NCBI GenBank assembly: GCA_018267135.1
Contig: JAFDZA010000007.1
Span: 78,216 to 142,215 of the forward strand
Reading direction: 5' to 3'
DNA from: Bacteroidota bacterium
Lineage (GTDB): Bacteria > Bacteroidota > Bacteroidia > Cytophagales > Cyclobacteriaceae
Length of the DNA stretch: 64,000 nt
Translations under genes and position numbers: made by a program
In this document: positions 10,915-18,741 of the stretch, in pieces
Position numbering within the stretch: position 1 is the stretch's first letter
Layout: each line of letters starts with the position of its first letter
Notes under the pieces: generated by a model
Databases searched by the model: none
Seen by the model: the letters and a program-made list of their open reading frames with translations, nothing else
What the model was told of the DNA's origin: nothing

Positions 10915-11031
10915 TTTTAGGTTCATGCACATCAACCATTTTGGTCGCGGACTTGGTGGAAGGCCTGATGCACTTTTGTTCATAATAGCCAAACAAACTC
11001 ATCCAGCTGAATTTTAGCAGGTCTTACTAAA

Positions 11032-11054
11032 AAAATTTTCTGGCAGAAAATTTT
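11032..11054. terminator. 10-bp inverted repeat after the RHS operon
   Basis: AAAATTTTCT and AGAAAATTTT are perfect complements around a GGC loop, and the right arm ends in TTTT. It lies in the 333-bp gap 10915-11247, which otherwise shows no gene. It may end the RHS/immunity transcript, but the stem is AT-rich and weak. Confidence 0.35.
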
Positions 11055-11247
11055 GAGTCAACAATCATAAATGATTAATGGTCTGATTTACTTCGATGTA
11101 AGTCGGATACTCGGTAGGAGTCTAAATATCATTGATAAATGACATCGCAGCTCAGAGACACAGTAGCCCGCCAGCATAAGAGCCTGGGACTAATTCGCAT
11201 TTTACTAGCAGAATTTTATTTGCGCTTGATATTTTTCAAGAAAACTC

Positions 11248-11676
11248 ATGTCAATTGAATCTCAAAAATCTGAGGCCCACAAATTATTTGACAAAATAAT
11301 TAAGTCGGTTAATGTACTCTGTAACCAGGGTAGGCGTGAAAAATTCCGCACTTCCTTTGACCACGATCGCGATACTTTTGCTCAAAGAGTCATAGATTTA
11401 TCTGGCAACCCCAAAGAACTTGCGACCTACCTTGACAGTACGCTATACGACCAAAAAATAGTCTTGGATTCGCTGAAGAAGATAATTGCGATTGAGAAAG
11501 AATACGACGCGGTGTGGAATGATGTAATCAATAAACTTAATGTCTTCGCCACTGATAAGATGCTTTCGAATCTTTCGCCCAACGACGCCACTCTGAAGGC
11601 GCAAGCGGATCAAAGCCACGCAGAGTGTATTGCTGCGCTAGCTAAATTCAAGTCGTTCGTGCCGAAAATTCCATAG
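11248..11676 (+). CDS. Hypothetical helical protein (142 aa)
   Basis: A soluble, mostly alpha-helical protein with heptad-like patterns and no signal peptide, membrane segment or known motif. The ATG at 11248 follows an AT-rich leader with no Shine-Dalgarno sequence. It converges on the ImmA-type gene at 11704-12330. It is not close enough to the RHS/immunity pair to be assigned to that operon. Coding is supported by its length and by amino-acid use typical of real proteins. The function is unknown. Confidence 0.5.
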   Translation: MSIESQKSEAHKLFDKIIKSVNVLCNQGRREKFRTSFDHDRDTFAQRVIDLSGNPKELATYLDSTLYDQKIVLDSLKKIIAIEKEYDAVWNDVINKLNVFATDKMLSNLSPNDATLKAQADQSHAECIAALAKFKSFVPKIP

Positions 11677-11703
11677 CCACAGCGCGATGACTAAGTTCGA
11701 TTC

Positions 11704-12330
11704 TTAGAAGCGAATCCCTTCTCTTTTCATTCGCATCACCATTACTTCAAAGGGGACGTTGAATTTTGGAGCAAGTCTGTCTGCGGCAACATTGAGGAGT
11801 AGTTGCTGGTAGTTATCGGTGTTAAACTGGAATTCATGCGCTCGTTTCACGTCGCCAAGAAAAGGTGCAATTAATACTAACTCTGACTGAAGATCCTGGA
11901 GTGGGATAAGTAGTCGGCCTGCGAATTCGTCGGCCTGATCTTCATAGGCAACTAAATTGGCACCATCGATCTGCGCAAGTAAAGCTTTCCAGTCATTAGC
12001 GCTGGTGATAGGATGCGCCTCGTAAAATTCCCTGTGTAGAAAATAGTGCCCGAGTTCATGGGCCATGGTGAAACGCAAAGCTGCTTCAAATTTCGGATCC
12101 TTGATCATGCCGCTGTCAACATATATGCTGGTCCGGTCGTTGGACAGAAACCCGTAGATGTCATGGGCGTTCCGCAAATTGGGCCAGGGAATAACAGCGA
12201 GCTCGAGACGAATCTCAATGATATCTTCGATGTCGACCGGAATAATTTTTGAGACCGAGTACTTCGCCCGGACTTCCTCTGCCATTTCGCAACACCTGGC
12301 AAAGGTTGTTTGCTGAAAAGAGGGTACCAC
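11704..12330 (-). CDS. ImmA/IrrE-family metallopeptidase (copy 1)
   Basis: 208 aa. The zinc motif AHELGHYFLH sits near residues 90-98, and the family's second region (ADEFAGRLLIP) near residue 130. IrrE/ImmA proteins cleave a partner repressor when a stress signal arrives. The start is a GTG 13 nt after the stop of the XRE gene, so the two are co-transcribed. It is a clear paralogue of the ImmA protein at 13442-14071 (shared IPVDI, AHExGHYxLH, ADEFAGRLL). The likely target is the adjacent XRE protein or its paralogue. Confidence 0.85.
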   Translation of the reverse strand: MVPSFQQTTFARCCEMAEEVRAKYSVSKIIPVDIEDIIEIRLELAVIPWPNLRNAHDIYGFLSNDRTSIYVDSGMIKDPKFEAALRFTMAHELGHYFLHREFYEAHPITSANDWKALLAQIDGANLVAYEDQADEFAGRLLIPLQDLQSELVLIAPFLGDVKRAHEFQFNTDNYQQLLLNVAADRLAPKFNVPFEVMVMRMKREGIRF

Positions 12331-12343
12331 CAGCTGCAGTTAG

Positions 12344-12709
12344 CTAGCCTTCTTGGTTTGCTTTTTGAATTGTCTGAAACAATTGTTTTAACTCATCTTC
12401 GGTAGGCTTTTCTCCGCGAACGGTTCGAAAGAAGATTGGCAATGACGCTACGATTTTTGCTTCGGGAAGCAGCCCGACGGGGATGGAATCAATCATCGCC
12501 AGGTCCTTCAGGGTTTCACGATCTGTTTGATCTAGATCGAGTACTTTGGAAATGCGGTCAAGTATTTCCGTGCTCTGGCCTTGCCTCACCAAGCCGCGCT
12601 CAACTTTGCTCCAGTTCGAGGCGTCCAGTGCTGCCAGTTTGCAGAACTGCCTGAGGGACAATTCCCTCTCCAGTCTCTTTTCCAGTACAAATTGATTGAA
12701 ATGCTTCAT
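12344..12709 (-). CDS. XRE-family HTH repressor (copy 1)
   Basis: 121 aa. An N-terminal helix-turn-helix (LRQFCKLAALDASNWSKVERG) is followed by a helical segment and a conserved end, FFRTVRGEKPTEDEL, shared almost exactly with the XRE protein at 13087-13434. It forms an operon with the downstream ImmA-type protease. It is likely an autorepressor that binds the GTGGY-N8-ACCAC site at 12804-12821; the ImmA partner probably relieves repression by proteolysis. Regulation is inferred from family behaviour and layout. Confidence 0.85.
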   Translation of the reverse strand: MKHFNQFVLEKRLERELSLRQFCKLAALDASNWSKVERGLVRQGQSTEILDRISKVLDLDQTDRETLKDLAMIDSIPVGLLPEAKIVASLPIFFRTVRGEKPTEDELKQLFQTIQKANQEG

Positions 12710-12754
12710 ATTATATGCGTGTTGTTATACTAATTACCAATGGGTCAATTTGTT

Positions 12755-12771
12755 ACCGACCGGCTGTCGGT
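12755..12771. promoter_or_regulatory. Hairpin in the leader of the leftward XRE-ImmA operon
   Basis: ACCGAC and GTCGGT are perfect 6-bp arms around CGGCT. It lies between the operator at 12804-12821 and the XRE start at 12709, so it would be in the 5' leader RNA if transcription starts at that operator. It may affect translation; no T-run follows. Confidence 0.3.
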
Positions 12772-12803
12772 GTTGATAGAGCGGCTAGGGCCTAGGCCTA
12801 GGT

Positions 12804-12821
12804 GTGGCACAAAAATACCAC
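12804..12821. promoter_or_regulatory. Operator O1 (GTGGC-N8-ACCAC) over the leftward promoter
   Basis: GTGGC-ACAAAAAT-ACCAC; the arms extend outward to GTGTGG and CCACAC (12802-12823). On the minus strand its centre reads TATTTTTG (12810-12817), a perfect Bacteroidota -7 box (TAnnTTTG). Repressor bound here would block the promoter of the XRE/ImmA copy 1 operon. Confidence 0.6.
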
Positions 12822-13006
12822 ACTGTTTTTGATATTCTCTCATGCGGATCGCTGTTTTTTAGGGCGTTGGGCGACTTTTTTGATAGATGGCGACCTTGCA
12901 AAAAAGGCCAAAGGATCTGACCCCAACCCCAAAAAAGGGCTTGCTGGGCGGTCCGCATTGTATTTTTACGTGTGATTTACAATTAGTTACATAATATTTG
13001 ACCCAG

Positions 13007-13026
13007 CGTGGTGAAATTTTACCACG
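13007..13026. promoter_or_regulatory. Operator O2 (CGTGGT-N8-ACCACG) before the rightward XRE gene
   Basis: CGTGGTGAAATTTTACCACG has perfect 6-bp arms and the same 8-nt spacer as O1 and O3. Its centre is 22 bp from that of O3, about two helical turns, so both sites face the same side of the DNA. Confidence 0.6.
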
Positions 13027-13029
13027 GGT

Positions 13030-13047
13030 GTGGTATATTTACACCAC
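13030..13047. promoter_or_regulatory. Operator O3 (GTGGT-N8-ACCAC) over the rightward promoter
   Basis: GTGGT-ATATTTAC-ACCAC, 40 bp before the XRE start at 13087. It contains TATATTTA (13034-13041), one mismatch from the TAnnTTTG -7 box, so it again overlaps a probable promoter element. Confidence 0.55.
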
Positions 13048-13086
13048 GACAGTTAAATAAATCAACAAAACCAAAAAACCTATTGT

Positions 13087-13434
13087 ATGCGATTTGAAGA
13101 CTTCATTAAAGAAAAACGCCAGGCGGCAGAACTGACGCTCCGAAAGTTCTGCGCGCTGGCGTCGGTGGATCCATCGAACTGGAGCAAAATTGAGCGTGGA
13201 CTCGGCGAGGCACCGAGAAGCAACGAAATGTTGGACAGGATAGCGGACATTTTAAAACTAAGCCCAAGCGATAAGGACACGCTTCGTGACTTGGCGATCG
13301 TGGCGGCGTTTCCGAAGGAATTCAGGGACGACAAGGTGATCGAGAAGCTTCCGATTTTTTTTCGGACAGTGAGAGGGGAAAAGCCTACGGAGGCCGAACT
13401 GGAGAAATTATTTGAAGTAATTAAAAACAGCTAA
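13087..13434 (+). CDS. XRE-family HTH repressor (copy 2)
   Basis: 115 aa. HTH region LRKFCALASVDPSNWSKIERG, with the same C-terminal block (FFRTVRGEKPTEAEL) as copy 1. It heads the rightward gene set XRE, ImmA, Ub/E2, JAB-E1, CPCGCG protein. Two operators (13007-13026, 13030-13047) lie directly upstream and point to autoregulation. As copy 1 has the same recognition region, cross-regulation is likely. The 7-nt gap to the ImmA gene supports co-transcription. Confidence 0.87.
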   Translation: MRFEDFIKEKRQAAELTLRKFCALASVDPSNWSKIERGLGEAPRSNEMLDRIADILKLSPSDKDTLRDLAIVAAFPKEFRDDKVIEKLPIFFRTVRGEKPTEAELEKLFEVIKNS

Positions 13435-13441
13435 TAAACCC

Positions 13442-14071
13442 ATGGGAACATTTCCGATTTACCGATTCGAGACTATCCGTCAGAAGGCCGATCAAGTACG
13501 AAAAGCGTACACGAAGAATAACAGTATCCCTGTTGACATTGACCACATAGTCGAATTTGGGTACCAGTTGGAAGTGCGGCCCCTAAAAAATCTAAAGTCC
13601 TCCCTGGACATGGAGGGAATGCTATCAAAGGACAGAACAACAATTTTTGTTGACAACGACACCTACATGGATGACAGGTTTTACACCCGGCATCGGTTTA
13701 CGCTTGCCCACGAGATCGGGCATTATGAATTACATAAGGATTATTACCTGAAGGCGAAGTTCGAGACGCCGGAAGAATGGATGGCGCTTTTACAGAACAT
13801 CGACCCTGACGAACTCGAGTGGTGCGAGCGCCACGCGGACGAGTTTGCAGGAAGGCTTCTGGTACCGGTGGAGTTTCTCTCCGCTGAGATCGATAAACTC
13901 CGGCCGGAACTAAAAAAACTTGAAAAAATGGCAGAGAATTTCGGCATCGACAACGACGAAGAAATTCAGAAAAGGAAGGGCGTGTACGTGGCCCGGATTA
14001 TCGCGCCAAAATTTGAAGTCTCCTCCCAGGTAATTGAGATACGAATACGAACCGAACGAATAAACCTTTGA
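13442..14071 (+). CDS. ImmA/IrrE-family metallopeptidase (copy 2)
   Basis: 209 aa with LAHEIGHYELH (His near residue 90) and HADEFAGRLLVP. The family's role is to cleave a repressor in response to damage or infection. It starts at ATG 13442, 7 nt after the XRE stop. It lies directly before the ubiquitin-like operon, so it probably controls when that operon is expressed. A 230-bp gap separates it from the E2 fusion, which may hold a second promoter. The family call is firm; the control role is inferred. Confidence 0.86.
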   Translation: MGTFPIYRFETIRQKADQVRKAYTKNNSIPVDIDHIVEFGYQLEVRPLKNLKSSLDMEGMLSKDRTTIFVDNDTYMDDRFYTRHRFTLAHEIGHYELHKDYYLKAKFETPEEWMALLQNIDPDELEWCERHADEFAGRLLVPVEFLSAEIDKLRPELKKLEKMAENFGIDNDEEIQKRKGVYVARIIAPKFEVSSQVIEIRIRTERINL

Positions 14072-14092
14072 AAACGATGTAGCCGATAAATA

Positions 14093-14125
14093 AAAAAAAC
14101 CAATCAGCATTGGCCTGCCGATTGG
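14093..14125. terminator. Inverted repeat next to an A8 run, terminator-like on the minus strand
   Basis: CCAATC (14100-14105) and GATTGG (14120-14125) pair. Read leftward, the hairpin is followed by a run of eight T. On the plus strand no T-run follows, so it need not stop transcription from ImmA into the E2 gene. A second hairpin, ATGAGG-CTTATCA-CCTCAT, lies near 14156-14174. Confidence 0.3.
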
Positions 14126-14301
14126 CTCTTGAAGGAAGTAAAGTCTGACCACTTTATGAGGCTTATCACCTCATGGGCTTGCCTTCGTTGCATAAACGTA
14201 AGAAACATTTTGCTGGTGTGCAATTTTTTTGGCCTGGGCGTCAACCTTCCGATGACCCGAAAAAAGTTGAAGGATTTTTTAACCAAAAAAAATTTCACAC
14301 A

Positions 14302-15045
14302 ATGAGCTTTACAATTGAAGACCTGATTATCGACATCGAGTGGGCCGCGTTAAACGGAATCCTGCCGCCAAAGGGAAGAAAATACCGCTATAAGGTGGAT
14401 GGTGTCGAGTACATCACAGACAAAGAGCATCTCACCGGGCGTGAGATACTCACGAATGCCGGCAAGGTGCCGCCGGAGAAATTTATCCTTCGCGAACGTA
14501 TCCACGGCAAGTGGCATACGGTCGAGTTAGACCAGACCGTTCATTTCACAAAGGACGCCGTTGAGAAATTCAAGACGCTGCCCAATGATCAAACGGATGG
14601 TGAGAGTAATGCAAAGTCCCCTCGCAGGGACTTTGCACTCCTCGAAGAAGATGAAGAATTTCTCGAGAGCCTTGGCATGGTTTGGGAGACTGTAAACGGA
14701 GACAATAAGTCGCAGTGGATTTTGATTCACGGATTTCCAGTCATGAAAGGCTACAATGTTGATGCAGCACTGATGGCAATCAATATGCTTCCTGGCTACC
14801 CCACCTCGCAACTGGACATGGTATATTTTCACCCTGCGCTCTCGCGCACGGACAATCAAGCTATCCCGAATCTTTCCCCAGTGAAGATCGATGAGAAAGA
14901 TTTCCAGCAATGGTCGCGCCACCGTACAGCGGAGAACGCGTGGCGTCCGGGCATCGACAACTTAAGCACGCATTACCCACTGGCTGAGCAATGGTTACTG
15001 AACGAGTTCATAAAGCGCCCGTCCCATGCAACAGTTCCAGCTTAG
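14302..15045 (+). CDS. Multiubiquitin-like domain fused to a prokaryotic E2-like (family E) domain
   Basis: 247 aa from the ATG at 14302; the open frame extends to 14173, but that upstream stretch has no protein-like composition. Residues about 1-100 match the bacterial multiubiquitin pattern (YRYKVDGVEYITD, LTGREILTNAGK, then VHFTKDAVEKFKTLP). Residues about 115-247 match prokaryotic E2 family E (LESLGMVWE, WILIHGFPVMKGYNV, MLPGYPTSQLDMVYFHP). The protein has no cysteine at all, so the usual E2 thioester residue is absent, and the Ub-like part does not end in GG. The JAB-E1 gene overlaps its 3' end by 20 nt. How conjugation would work here is not clear from the sequence. Confidence 0.8.
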   Translation: MSFTIEDLIIDIEWAALNGILPPKGRKYRYKVDGVEYITDKEHLTGREILTNAGKVPPEKFILRERIHGKWHTVELDQTVHFTKDAVEKFKTLPNDQTDGESNAKSPRRDFALLEEDEEFLESLGMVWETVNGDNKSQWILIHGFPVMKGYNVDAALMAINMLPGYPTSQLDMVYFHPALSRTDNQAIPNLSPVKIDEKDFQQWSRHRTAENAWRPGIDNLSTHYPLAEQWLLNEFIKRPSHATVPA

Positions 15046-16420
15046 ACTCCTTGAAAGACACTACGAAGATCTGCGCAAACACTTACTTCCCGGAGACGGC
15101 AAAGAAGCGGTTGCCGTGATTCTTTGTGGCAGGCATGAAGATGCCGGGCGGTCAATCCTTTTGGGACACGAGTTGATGCTTATTCCCCATGCGGAATGCG
15201 AGCGGGATAGAAATTTCATCAAATGGAAAACAACGCGTGTGGTCCCATTTTTTGAACGAGTGGAGAAAGACAATTTCGCCATCGTCAAGATTCACAGTCA
15301 CCCGGGTGGCTATTCAGAGTTTTCAGAAATTGATGATCAGTCGGACGCAGCGTTTTTCTCCGCTGCGTTCTCTTGGAGTGAAACGGATTCCGTCAATGCC
15401 TCGCTGATCATGTTGCCAGACGGAAAGATTTTCGGAAGAGTCTTCTCCCGTGATATGCAGTGCATGCCCATCGATCGGATATCGGTAGCGGGTAGCTTGG
15501 TCAAGATGTGGAACCACTCGGGTGAAGAAAGTTCGCATGCAGCAGGCGATGAATTTGCGCTGCGAACGATCCAGGCGTTCGGTGAGGGCACCTACCGGCA
15601 GCTGAAAAAACTTCGCATCGGTGTTGTTGGTTGCTCAGGAACCGGAAGCCCCGTTATCGAGCAATTAGTACGCCTCGGGGTTGGTGAGTTGGTCCTCGTT
15701 GATCCAGACCCCATTGAATTAAAAAACCTGAATCGAATTCTCAACAGCAGAAAGACTGATGTTGGAAAAGACAAGGTGGATGTTTTGGCGGCGGCCATGG
15801 AGGCAATCGACTTAGGTACGGTAATCACCGTGTATCCCAAAAGCCTGTTTGAATCAAGGAAAGCGTTGGAGGATCTGATCGGATGCGATCTGATTTTCGG
15901 ATGCATGGACAGCGTCGATGGCCGCAACCTGCTTTCACGGCTGACAAACTTTTATCTCATTCCTTACTTTGATTTGGGAGTGAGATTGATCGCCGGCGAA
16001 GGTGGCTCAGTCAAGACGGTTGTCGGTTCGGTACACTACGTGCAACCAGCGAAATCAAACCTGCTCACCAGACGCGTGTACACACACGAAAGGTTGTCGG
16101 CGGAGAGTTTGCGGCGCGTGGATCCGGAACGTTACCAGGAGCTCGTCAAACAGAAATACATCGAAGGGGTTGAAGTTGATCGTCCAGCTGTGATCAGCAT
16201 TAACATGATTATCGCAAGCGTGGGCGTTACTGAGTTTTTAAACCGTGTGCATCCTTTCAAGGATGATCCAGCCAGCGAATATGCGCGCGTGATGATTGAT
16301 TGCTGTGGCAGTTGCATGGAAAATACAGCTGAGCACAAATTTGAACAGGACGCGGACGCTATCCGGTGGGCAGGCCGCGGGTTATGCCGGCCGTTCTTAC
16401 GAATGCCTGAACTACAGTGA
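15026..16420 (+). CDS. JAB (JAMM) peptidase-E1/ThiF adenylyltransferase fusion
   Basis: 464 aa. The N-terminal JAB domain carries HSHPGG (near residue 90) followed by SEIDD, the HxHP...SxxD zinc signature of isopeptidases that release ubiquitin-like tags. From about residue 195 comes an E1/ThiF fold: GVVGCSGTGSPVIEQL (nucleotide-binding loop), VDPDPIELKNLNR, and GCMDSVDGR (Mg/ATP region). Several Cys near the C-terminus (CCGSC, about residue 425) are candidates for metal binding or thioester chemistry. The start overlaps the E2 gene, and the TGA at 16418 overlaps the next ATG, so the three proteins are translationally coupled. It should both activate and remove the Ub-like modifier. Confidence 0.88.
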   Translation: MQQFQLRLLERHYEDLRKHLLPGDGKEAVAVILCGRHEDAGRSILLGHELMLIPHAECERDRNFIKWKTTRVVPFFERVEKDNFAIVKIHSHPGGYSEFSEIDDQSDAAFFSAAFSWSETDSVNASLIMLPDGKIFGRVFSRDMQCMPIDRISVAGSLVKMWNHSGEESSHAAGDEFALRTIQAFGEGTYRQLKKLRIGVVGCSGTGSPVIEQLVRLGVGELVLVDPDPIELKNLNRILNSRKTDVGKDKVDVLAAAMEAIDLGTVITVYPKSLFESRKALEDLIGCDLIFGCMDSVDGRNLLSRLTNFYLIPYFDLGVRLIAGEGGSVKTVVGSVHYVQPAKSNLLTRRVYTHERLSAESLRRVDPERYQELVKQKYIEGVEVDRPAVISINMIIASVGVTEFLNRVHPFKDDPASEYARVMIDCCGSCMENTAEHKFEQDADAIRWAGRGLCRPFLRMPELQ

Positions 16421-16770
16421 TGGCGCGGTTGAAGAAACGCACAGGTGAAACATTTCGCAAGCTGGGGAAATTTTTGTTTGCCCCGCGCTACTATGCGCGC
16501 AACGTAAACGAGTTTCCTCAGCGTGTGAAAAAAGGCCTGGTCTATATTGTCAGCGAAGGTCCGGAGCCGGACACGCTGATCTTCAAATGTCCGTGCGGGT
16601 GTGGGGACACCGTCTATCTCAACCTCCTTAATGATACGCACCCATACTGGAGGTTTGATGTCAATTTTTTTGGACTCGTTTCGATTCGCCCGTCCGTTCG
16701 CCGAACCGTGAAATGTAAAAGTCATTTTCATATCACTAACGGTCGGGTCATTAGCTATAATTTTTTTTAG
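16420..16770 (+). CDS. DUF6527-like small zinc protein of the ubiquitin-like operon
   Basis: About 116 aa. It starts at the ATG in the TGATG overlap with the JAB-E1 stop; a GTG one codon earlier is also in frame. It contains CPCGCGD and a later CKSHFHI, a likely C-x-C-x-C...C/H zinc site, and a very basic N-terminus (LKKRTGETFRKLGKFL). This short family is regularly found beside multiubiquitin/E2/E1 genes. A role as ligase-like or target-binding partner is a guess. The domain name is from memory of its motif order. Confidence 0.65.
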   Translation: MARLKKRTGETFRKLGKFLFAPRYYARNVNEFPQRVKKGLVYIVSEGPEPDTLIFKCPCGCGDTVYLNLLNDTHPYWRFDVNFFGLVSIRPSVRRTVKCKSHFHITNGRVISYNFF

Positions 16771-16860
16771 TCGCTATCGGCGAAGGTCGACTGGCACTAT
16801 CTAGTCGTGCGACAAAAGCACGTCACAATTTTTTCTGCATTTCAAAAAAATTAATCCGCT

Positions 16861-18741
16861 ATGAAGGATGAGATAAAGGATTATGTCTTTGCAGCCCTAC
16901 CAGACGGTTCGGGCAAATGGATTGTCGTTGCCTGGGGCAAAATCATTAATGCACAAACGGGTTCCTATGAGCAGGAGATCGTACTCAAACGTTATTCGGA
17001 GAGGGACGATCCATCGACTATTTGGAACCTGAGAGATTTTCGAGAACTCGCTTTTTGTAAAATTGATCTCGGAAGCGTGCGCGTGTTGAGCCCGGGGACC
17101 ATCGTTCAAAATCAGAAGATAATTATGTTCCCGCATGAGTACCTTATCAAACGCACAATAACAATTGATAACCCTAGTGCCTTATTGAAAAGACCTTTTC
17201 GGATTCTGTATGCACCCACATTTCCCGGTTGGGAGCGCCATGACCTAATTAGTTCGGTTGACAAAGTAGAAACTCGCCTGCTCACAGGTTCAGGCTTAAA
17301 TGTACTTTTTCCCTGCGACGTCATCGCCGACTACTATTATTATGGAAAGACCTATATGGTCAAGGCTGTTATGGAGGGCAAGATCAGCCATCGATTTATT
17401 AACGGAAATGATCTATACAATCCGCGGACGCTGGTCCGCGAAGTGTCACCAAGCGGCCAGGTTCTTGTTCGCGTTGAGCTGCAGCGAAAGATGAGCTTCA
17501 AAGACGAGTTCAAAATTGCAAGACTGGCGTTTGATGATTATTTCCGATCAAAGTGTCTGGATATTCACACTGGCATCCTGAGAGGAAATGTACAAGAGAG
17601 TTACATTGATACTGACTTCCCGGTACAGGGACCAGTGACACTTTCTGTCTATGGTGTTGAAACGAACAATCTGCGAGAAAATTTTTTCCTGGTGCTCTCC
17701 ATATCAAAATGCACAGCTAAGGCTCCGTTCGACCTGGCGGTGGTAGGAAAGAAGTTCAACGGTAAGACTTACTTTAAAAGCATTGGTGGTGGAAATGGAG
17801 ATCAGGGTGACAGCGAAGATAAGTGGCTTGGCGTTGCGCTAAAAGGGCCGGGAGGCAAAAGGCGCTCCAAAACCATCTTAGACAAAGGAGGGCACAATAT
17901 TATAGGTGGAGAAAAACCGTATTGGAATGCTGGTGCTAAAGAATTCGTATATGACCGGGATCAGGTAGACAACCTTTCTCAAGGCGCCATGATTAATGAG
18001 AAAGATTTTATCGATCCTGCTAAGAGAGCCGAGCTAGAAGAGACACTGCGACGGTTCGGGTTCGCCGCCGGCTTGTCGACAGATCCAAATAAAAGAGGTT
18101 CTGCCCTGGTTCTCCAACTTGGGCTGCTGGGCATCGGACCCACCAAACCTAAACCTGCACCACCCACAACCGCTTTCCAGATTATCGAAAATTTGACGCA
18201 ACTGACTGAACAGTCCTTGATAGGTCGACTCCACCAGGTATCGTCGACCATACGGTGTCCTGTTGTTGAAGGGATTGATAAATACTCCGCTTTCCCAGTA
18301 AAGGAACTAACAGCTGAGCTCAAACAACAAAAAAATATAGAATGGACGCGGCATTGCATCAACTTCTGTTTTAAGAATATTCGCGAGCATCGCCACACAC
18401 ATCATCGGCGCGTGTACATCAATGAACTGATTGTAGATGGACGCGTTTTCTATATCATGGATGTAGAGCCAAAATACAAGGTGGAGAATGAAAAAAAGGA
18501 AGTCGAGAGATTGGTCGCTTCGCTCGGAGTAATTTTTCACGCCAAGTCCATGCTGGATGATACTCAACTCAAAGCTATTCTCAAACAAATTGTGTATACC
18601 AAACGGAATAGTGTGCTTGGGCGTTGGAGATTTTTGTCTGCGATGAAAGGTTTCGAGTTTTTGTGTATTCAGCATCGAGTTGACAGCCGTTCATTTAACG
18701 GGGTAGTAGAATTCATCCTACGCCGATGCGACAGAAAGTGA
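16861..18741 (+). CDS. Large uncharacterised protein, possibly TnsE-like
   Basis: 626 aa, no signal peptide. Visible parts: an N-terminal beta-rich region (GKWIVVAWGKI), a middle block VQGPVTLSVYG...ENFFLVLSI, a charged Gly-rich linker (about residues 310-370), and a C-terminal block (RVYINELIVDGRVFYIMDVEP, then WRFLSAMKGFEFLCIQHR). The order of a middle QGxxxLxVxG block followed by a C-terminal strand FxxxxVE resembles Tn7 TnsE, and the gene lies in a Tn7-like module. However, it is longer than TnsE (about 540 aa) and is oriented toward the tns genes. The family is therefore uncertain. Its last 29 nt overlap the truncated hamB remnant on the other strand. Confidence 0.55.
   Translation: MKDEIKDYVFAALPDGSGKWIVVAWGKIINAQTGSYEQEIVLKRYSERDDPSTIWNLRDFRELAFCKIDLGSVRVLSPGTIVQNQKIIMFPHEYLIKRTITIDNPSALLKRPFRILYAPTFPGWERHDLISSVDKVETRLLTGSGLNVLFPCDVIADYYYYGKTYMVKAVMEGKISHRFINGNDLYNPRTLVREVSPSGQVLVRVELQRKMSFKDEFKIARLAFDDYFRSKCLDIHTGILRGNVQESYIDTDFPVQGPVTLSVYGVETNNLRENFFLVLSISKCTAKAPFDLAVVGKKFNGKTYFKSIGGGNGDQGDSEDKWLGVALKGPGGKRRSKTILDKGGHNIIGGEKPYWNAGAKEFVYDRDQVDNLSQGAMINEKDFIDPAKRAELEETLRRFGFAAGLSTDPNKRGSALVLQLGLLGIGPTKPKPAPPTTAFQIIENLTQLTEQSLIGRLHQVSSTIRCPVVEGIDKYSAFPVKELTAELKQQKNIEWTRHCINFCFKNIREHRHTHHRRVYINELIVDGRVFYIMDVEPKYKVENEKKEVERLVASLGVIFHAKSMLDDTQLKAILKQIVYTKRNSVLGRWRFLSAMKGFEFLCIQHRVDSRSFNGVVEFILRRCDRK

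Noticed and set aside
14173..14301. N-terminal extension of the multiubiquitin/E2 fusion
   Set aside because: In frame, but composition is unlike protein and the domain begins right after the ATG at 14302.
16132..16731. 199-codon antisense frame over the JAB-E1 and zinc-protein genes
   Set aside because: It spans two genes with clear domains on the other strand; its translation has no motif.
10915..16860. Left end of the Tn7-like element
   Set aside because: No inverted copy of the TTTCCATTCTTC boxes outside genes; GGAAGAATGG in the ImmA gene is coding coincidence. TGT/ACA termini were not identified at the right end either.
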